Source: Paenibacillus sp. (GTDB taxonomy: Bacteria; Bacillota; Bacilli; Paenibacillales; YIM-B00363). Taken from it: a stretch of DNA of 64,000 bases. The notes below the pieces were generated by a model that made no database searches, was not told the origin of the DNA, and saw nothing but the letters and a program-made list of their open reading frames with translations. The translations under genes were made by a program, and so were the position numbers. The stretch covers positions 1 to 64,000 of the forward strand of contig NZ_JAPSKE010000013.1 in assembly GCF_031177825.1 (NCBI RefSeq). Reading direction: 5' to 3'. The first letter of the stretch is position 1, and each line of letters opens with the position of its first letter. Shown one piece after another: positions 60,523 to 64,000 of this stretch.

Positions 60523-61581
60523 TTAAGCCAGCGCCGGCGATTCGACTCTTTCGTTCTGCTTTCTGCACTCCTCGATGATTCTCATCACTTCCCGGGTTTG
60601 CTCGACCGCCACGAAGGACGGCCCCCCACGCGCGAAGTAATCGAAGCACTGCTCGTAGAAGTTTAACGGCGGAAACTCGTCGACGCGAACGCTCTCCTCA
60701 TGCCAGACGAGGCGATCCCCGTTATCGTACGTGCGCCCGGGAGCGGCCAACTCCTGATGAACGCTCAGATTCGGCAGCTCCTCCGGCTTGACGTACCGAA
60801 CGACGAACCGAGCGCCCTGCTCCGTGTATTCCAGGTTCGCGCTGCCGTACTGCCCGAGAATCGTCCACGGCGGCAGCGGTACGGCCGCGGCCATGTTGAT
60901 GTCCAGATCGAGCGTGACGTCGTTCCCCGTCTCGATGACGAGCTTGACGACGTCCTCCGCGTCGCCGAGCGTCGCGATTCGCTTCATGCCGCAAGAAATT
61001 CGCTTCGCCTCGGAGCCGGCCAGACAGAGCAACTGATCGATGAAGTGGGCGCCGTAATTGTTCAGCATGCCGCCGCCGTATTTCTTCATCGACTGCCAGT
61101 CGTTCCTGCGGACATACCCGGAGGAGGCTCTCTTCATCATAAAGACCCGCCCCAGCTTGCCGCCGTCGACGATGCTCTTCGCCGCGAGAAATTCGGCGTA
61201 CGTTCGATGCGGTTGGAACACCATCAACTTCCTGCCGTGCTTCTCCATCGCCTCGAGGATCGCATCCACTTCCTCCAGGCTGCCTGCCATCGGCTTCTCC
61301 AGCAGCACGTCTACGCCGCGTTCCATGGCGCGAATCGCCTGCTCCTTATGAAAGATCGTCGGCGAAGCGATCACCGCCAGGTCAATCGCTTCCGACTCCA
61401 ACAGCCGATCGAAGTCTTGATACGTTCTAATGCCGTACGCCCGCTCCGCTTCGTCCAGACGTTCCGGAGAACGGTCCATGACCGCGGTAAGCGCGTACCC
61501 CTCATGCTTCGTAAGCTGCGGACAGTGATAGGACCAGCCGATTCGGCCGAGCCCGATCACCGCCGTCTTCAATGGTTTCAT
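60523..61581 (-). CDS. Gfo/Idh/MocA-family oxidoreductase
   Basis: NAD(P)-dependent dehydrogenase of 352 residues from ATG 61581 (MKPLKTAVIGLGRIGWSYH); ATG 61590 is an alternative, too close to GGGAGGA. The Rossmann motif GLGRIG is followed by the EKP motif in VLLEKPMAGS, and the C-terminal domain has GGGMLNNYGAHFIDQLLCLAG. Sugar or cyclitol oxidoreduction is likely, substrate unknown. It is downstream of the DeoR gene, with a terminator between them. Confidence 0.9.
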   Translation of the reverse strand: MKPLKTAVIGLGRIGWSYHCPQLTKHEGYALTAVMDRSPERLDEAERAYGIRTYQDFDRLLESEAIDLAVIASPTIFHKEQAIRAMERGVDVLLEKPMAGSLEEVDAILEAMEKHGRKLMVFQPHRTYAEFLAAKSIVDGGKLGRVFMMKRASSGYVRRNDWQSMKKYGGGMLNNYGAHFIDQLLCLAGSEAKRISCGMKRIATLGDAEDVVKLVIETGNDVTLDLDINMAAAVPLPPWTILGQYGSANLEYTEQGARFVVRYVKPEELPNLSVHQELAAPGRTYDNGDRLVWHEESVRVDEFPPLNFYEQCFDYFARGGPSFVAVEQTREVMRIIEECRKQNERVESPALA

Positions 61582-61628
61582 TCTCTCCATTCCTCCCGAT
61601 CTCTCTCTAGTTCTTTAACGCCAAAGAA

Positions 61629-61668
61629 GGGGCCTTCGCGGTAGAGGAAACTACCGGAGGAAGGCCCC
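61629..61668 (-). terminator. Terminator after the DeoR gene
   Basis: GGGGCCTTC / GAAGGCCCC with an inner GGTAG/CTACC pairing, followed on the minus strand by TTCTTTGG. It lies seven bases after the DeoR stop. Confidence 0.7.
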
Positions 61669-61674
61669 GCGCGT

Positions 61675-62460
61675 TCAGTAATGAATTCGGATTCGATGTT
61701 TCTCGCATGCGTCCTCGAACCACTTCTCCGGCTTCCGGTCGGTGACGATGCCCGTCACCCGATCCAGCGCGGTGATCGTGAACAGCGCCGTCCGCTGCAG
61801 CTTGCTGTGATCCAGCACCGCGTATACTTGCGCCGACCGTTCGATCAACCGCTGCGCGATGCGCGCCTCCAGCTCCGAGTGCATCGTGAACCCGTGCGTA
61901 AGCGAGACGCCGTCGACCCCGAGGAACATCTTCGCGACGTTCAGCTTCTCGATGACGCTCTCGGCCAACGGCCCGGTCAGCTCGTAGCTCTTCGACCGCA
62001 TGACGCCGCCGATGACGACGACCTGAATATCTTCCGCATCCGCCAGCTCGGCGGCGATGTTGACCGCGTTGGTGACGACGGTAAGGTTCCGGCGTTCCTT
62101 CAGCTCCTTCAGCGCCTTGGCGATGAAGAAGGTGGTCGTCCCGCCCGTCAGGCAGATGACGTCCCCTTCCTCGACCAAGCCGGCCGCGGTGTCCGCGATG
62201 CGCTCCTTCTCCTGCCGGAGGAAGGAGCGCTTGTTGGCGAACGGAAGCTCCCCGGAGAGCGCCGACGAAGCGCCTTCGCTGACGGCTCCCCCGATCGTGC
62301 GGATGATCTTCCCCGCCTTCTCGAGCAAGTCCAGGTCGCGTCTCGCCGTCGCTTCCGAGCATCCCATCTCGTCGACGATTTCTTGGATGGACACTTTGCC
62401 GTTCTGTTTAATTCGCTCCAACAGCTTTAATCGGCGGCTTTCGCCCTTCGAATGCTCCAT
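61675..62460 (-). CDS. DeoR-family regulator
   Basis: Repressor-type protein of 261 residues. N-terminal winged helix (about 8-60: RLKLLERIKQNGKVSIQEIVDEMGCSEATARRDLDLLEKAGKIIRTIGGA) and a sugar-phosphate-binding domain with ICLTGGTTTFFIAKAL, TNAVNIAAEL and VIGGVMRSKSYELTGP. It belongs to the GlpR/AgaR/FruR-like group that senses phosphorylated sugars. GAAGGAGAAGCGC precedes ATG 62460. It follows the sugar-phosphate kinase and aldolase genes, likely its targets, but also has its own promoter. Confidence 0.93.
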   Translation of the reverse strand: MEHSKGESRRLKLLERIKQNGKVSIQEIVDEMGCSEATARRDLDLLEKAGKIIRTIGGAVSEGASSALSGELPFANKRSFLRQEKERIADTAAGLVEEGDVICLTGGTTTFFIAKALKELKERRNLTVVTNAVNIAAELADAEDIQVVVIGGVMRSKSYELTGPLAESVIEKLNVAKMFLGVDGVSLTHGFTMHSELEARIAQRLIERSAQVYAVLDHSKLQRTALFTITALDRVTGIVTDRKPEKWFEDACEKHRIRIHY

Positions 62461-62503
62461 GCGCTTCTCCTTCGATGGGCCGAGCCGGCCCGCGTCTCTC
62501 CAT

Positions 62504-62532
62504 ATTCTAACAAGCGGCGGCTAGGTTGAAAA
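62504..62532 (-). promoter_or_regulatory. Promoter of the DeoR gene
   Basis: Minus-strand TTTTCA (62532-62527), 17-base spacing, TAGAAT (62509-62504) with an extended TGn. Confidence 0.5.
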
Positions 62533-62560
62533 GGAGCTCGAAGCCGCGCCCGGCCTTCCG

Positions 62561-63493
62561 TCAACGGAACGCGGTCACTTCGACCTCGTTCAGATACTCC
62601 TCGTATCGCCGCAACTCGAGATGCCCGGCCCGATCCGACATCGCGTTCGCCGCGGCGGCCGCGGCGGCCGCGCGCAGCCGCCCCTCGGGCGAGGCGCCTC
62701 GCTCCGTCGCGTACGCCATCCCGGCGACGAACGAATCGCCGCAGCCGACCGTGTTCACCGCTTCGATCTTCGGCGGCTTCACCCGGTAGCCCTTCCCGTC
62801 GAGGAAGGCGATCGCCCCGCGCCCGCCCAGCGTGACGCAGACGGTTCCGATGCCAAGGTCCGCCAAACTCGAAGCCGCTTGCGCGACCTCGTCTTCGGAG
62901 CGAAGCTCCCGGCCGAGCCAGGCGGCCAATTCTTGTTCGTTCGGCTTGACGAAGTCGGGCTTCGCCTGCAGCGCGGCGGCGAGAGCGGCGCCGCTCGTAT
63001 CCAGGTACGCCTTCGCGTTCGCCGCCCGGATCGTCTCGATCAGCTCGGCGTAGAGCGCGACGGGAACGCCTTGCGGCAAGCTGCCCGACAGGACGACGAT
63101 GCTCGACGACGACGCGAGCCCATGCAGCGTCCGCTTCAATTCGGCGACGTCCGCCTCGGTCGCGACGGGGCCTTGTTCCAGCAGCTCGGTGGAGCTCCCG
63201 TCGGTCTCGTCGATAATGTTCAAGCAGATGCGGGATTCCCCCTGCGCCTGGACGAAGGCGGTCCGGATGCCGCGTTCGACCAGCCGCTCCTCGATGAAAG
63301 CGCCGTTCGCCCCGGCCGCGAAGCCGGAAGCGGCGACCTCGGCCCCCAACAGTCGAGCGACCTTGGCTACGTTATTGCCCTTGCCGCCGGGTTCGGCGAT
63401 CTGCCGGCCGACGCGGTGCACGTTCCCCTTGTCGAAGCGTCCGACGTAATACGTCTTATCGATAGCGCTGTTCAGCGTGACGGTCGTGATCAT
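62561..63493 (-). CDS. 1-phosphofructokinase / tagatose-6-phosphate kinase (PfkB family)
   Basis: Sugar-phosphate kinase of 310 residues. PfkB signature 1 is EPGGKGNNVAKVARLLG near 33-50, and signature 2 is VNTVGCGDSFVAGMAYA near 245-260 with the catalytic Asp in GCGDSF. It makes a ketose bisphosphate that the adjacent aldolase could cleave. The FruK and LacC branches cannot be separated by eye; the GatY-like aldolase next to it favours tagatose 6-phosphate, while a DeoR neighbour occurs with both. It starts six bases after the aldolase stop. Confidence 0.9.
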   Translation of the reverse strand: MITTVTLNSAIDKTYYVGRFDKGNVHRVGRQIAEPGGKGNNVAKVARLLGAEVAASGFAAGANGAFIEERLVERGIRTAFVQAQGESRICLNIIDETDGSSTELLEQGPVATEADVAELKRTLHGLASSSSIVVLSGSLPQGVPVALYAELIETIRAANAKAYLDTSGAALAAALQAKPDFVKPNEQELAAWLGRELRSEDEVAQAASSLADLGIGTVCVTLGGRGAIAFLDGKGYRVKPPKIEAVNTVGCGDSFVAGMAYATERGASPEGRLRAAAAAAAANAMSDRAGHLELRRYEEYLNEVEVTAFR

Positions 63494-63499
63494 CGGCGA

Positions 63500-64000
63500 T
63501 TACGCCTTCCCGACGCAACCGCACAACTGCATCTTCTCGATGGCGAGACGCTTCACCGCCGCCTTCGCCGGCACCATGTATTTGCGCGGATCGTTCTCGT
63601 CCGGATGCGCGGCGAAGATGTCCTTGATCGCGTCGGAGAAGGCGATGCGCAGCTCGGTCGCGACGTTCATCTTCGCCATGCCGAGCGATACCGCGCGCTT
63701 CACCTGCTCCGCGGGAATGCCGGAGCCGCCGTGAAGCACGAGCGGCGCTTCGACGAGGTCGGCGATCTTCGCGATCCGATCGAAGTCGATGTTCGGCTCG
63801 CCCTTGTAGATGCCGTGCGCCGTGCCGATCGCCGGAGCCAGCGTGTGCACGCCCGTCCGCTCGATGAACGACTTGCACTCGTTCGGATCGGCCAGCAGCG
63901 CGTCCCGCTCGTCGACGACGATGTCGTCCTCGACGCCGCCGACCTTGCCGAGCTCCGCTTCCACGTTCACGCCGGCCGCTTCGGCGACTTCCATCACTTT
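63500..64000 (-). CDS. Class II ketose-bisphosphate aldolase (5' end outside window)
   Basis: Zinc-dependent aldolase; the C-terminal 166 residues are visible and the frame is open through base 64000. Metal-ligand motifs GTAHGIYKG and LVLHGGSGIP are present, followed by the phosphate-binding AKMNVATELRIAFSDAI. It is closer to GatY/KbaY-type tagatose-bisphosphate aldolases than to fructose-bisphosphate aldolase FbaA by my reading. It ends with CGCVGKA. It is the upstream partner of the PfkB-family kinase gene, splitting the bisphosphate to two triose phosphates. Confidence 0.9.
   Translation of the reverse strand, partial: KVMEVAEAAGVNVEAELGKVGGVEDDIVVDERDALLADPNECKSFIERTGVHTLAPAIGTAHGIYKGEPNIDFDRIAKIADLVEAPLVLHGGSGIPAEQVKRAVSLGMAKMNVATELRIAFSDAIKDIFAAHPDENDPRKYMVPAKAAVKRLAIEKMQLCGCVGKA

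Noticed and set aside
1..64000. CRISPR arrays, insertion sequences, prophage, rRNA or tRNA genes
   Set aside because: I looked for regular spaced repeats, transposase motifs and RNA-gene hallmarks and saw none; a covariance-model and IS search would be needed to exclude small or degenerate cases.

Overview
The window looks like chromosome of a high-GC member of the Paenibacillaceae (Paenibacillus or Cohnella type). This is inferred from gene content, not from a marker gene. It has four CUT1 sugar ABC transporter sets of the LplB / YtcP (LplC) / large-lipoprotein type, YesM/YesN-type two-component pairs, a membrane-anchored AraC regulator, purine-rich Bacillus-like ribosome binding sites, frequent GTG/TTG starts and many glycoside hydrolases. 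I found no rRNA, tRNA, CRISPR array, insertion sequence or phage gene.

Layout. (1) 1-13.6 kb: a sugar-acid locus. On the minus strand, reading from 11.67 kb downwards, it holds an enolase-superfamily dehydratase, a DapA-family aldolase/dehydratase, an SDR dehydrogenase, an aldose-1-epimerase-like protein, a second enolase-superfamily dehydratase, a YesN/YesM two-component pair, and an ABC transporter (two permeases and a lipoprotein cut by the window edge). Diverging from it on the plus strand are a 2-keto-3-deoxygalactonate kinase-like gene and an IclR regulator, and the two promoters overlap. Together these genes could import a sugar or glycoside and oxidise it by an Entner-Doudoroff-like route. 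(2) 13.6-23 kb: mostly housekeeping and isolated genes (aldo/keto reductase, amine oxidase, DedA/VTT membrane protein, metE with a LysR regulator, a LysM protein, a Gfo/Idh/MocA oxidoreductase), with a broken alpha-L-rhamnosidase and an AraC fragment. (3) 23-31 kb: a membrane-bound AraC regulator, an ABC sugar transporter and a secreted GH43 enzyme with a ricin-type lectin domain. (4) 31-41 kb: an acyl-CoA dehydrogenase-like flavoprotein, a DUF1904 protein, a polysaccharide deacetylase, a tandem pair of BaiN/HI0933-like flavoproteins, a decayed styrene-monooxygenase-like gene, and a NarL-type regulator with an unusual hybrid kinase that has two kinase modules.

(5) 41.6-46.2 kb: an ABC transporter followed directly by murQ, suggesting uptake and use of MurNAc-containing wall fragments. 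(6) 46.3-60.4 kb: a single-direction mannoside/N-glycan locus. It encodes a YesM/YesN pair, a lipoprotein and two permeases, a GH125 exo-alpha-1,6-mannosidase, a 1040-residue clan GH-A hydrolase I cannot place in a family, and a GH38 alpha-mannosidase. A near-perfect cre site lies before the lipoprotein. (7) 60.5-64 kb: a Gfo/Idh/MocA oxidoreductase, a DeoR regulator, a 1-phosphofructokinase/tagatose-6-phosphate kinase and a class II ketose-bisphosphate aldolase cut by the window edge.

The common theme is carbohydrate scavenging: each import system has its own sensor and hydrolase or catabolic set, with stem-loops at the boundaries of the solute-binding-protein genes. The most interesting items are the overlapping divergent promoters of the sugar-acid locus, its two dehydratases with a K-x-H motif and its aldolase lacking the catalytic Tyr, the ABC-MurQ cluster, the unplaced GH-A enzyme in the mannoside locus, the dual-kinase sensor, and three decaying genes.
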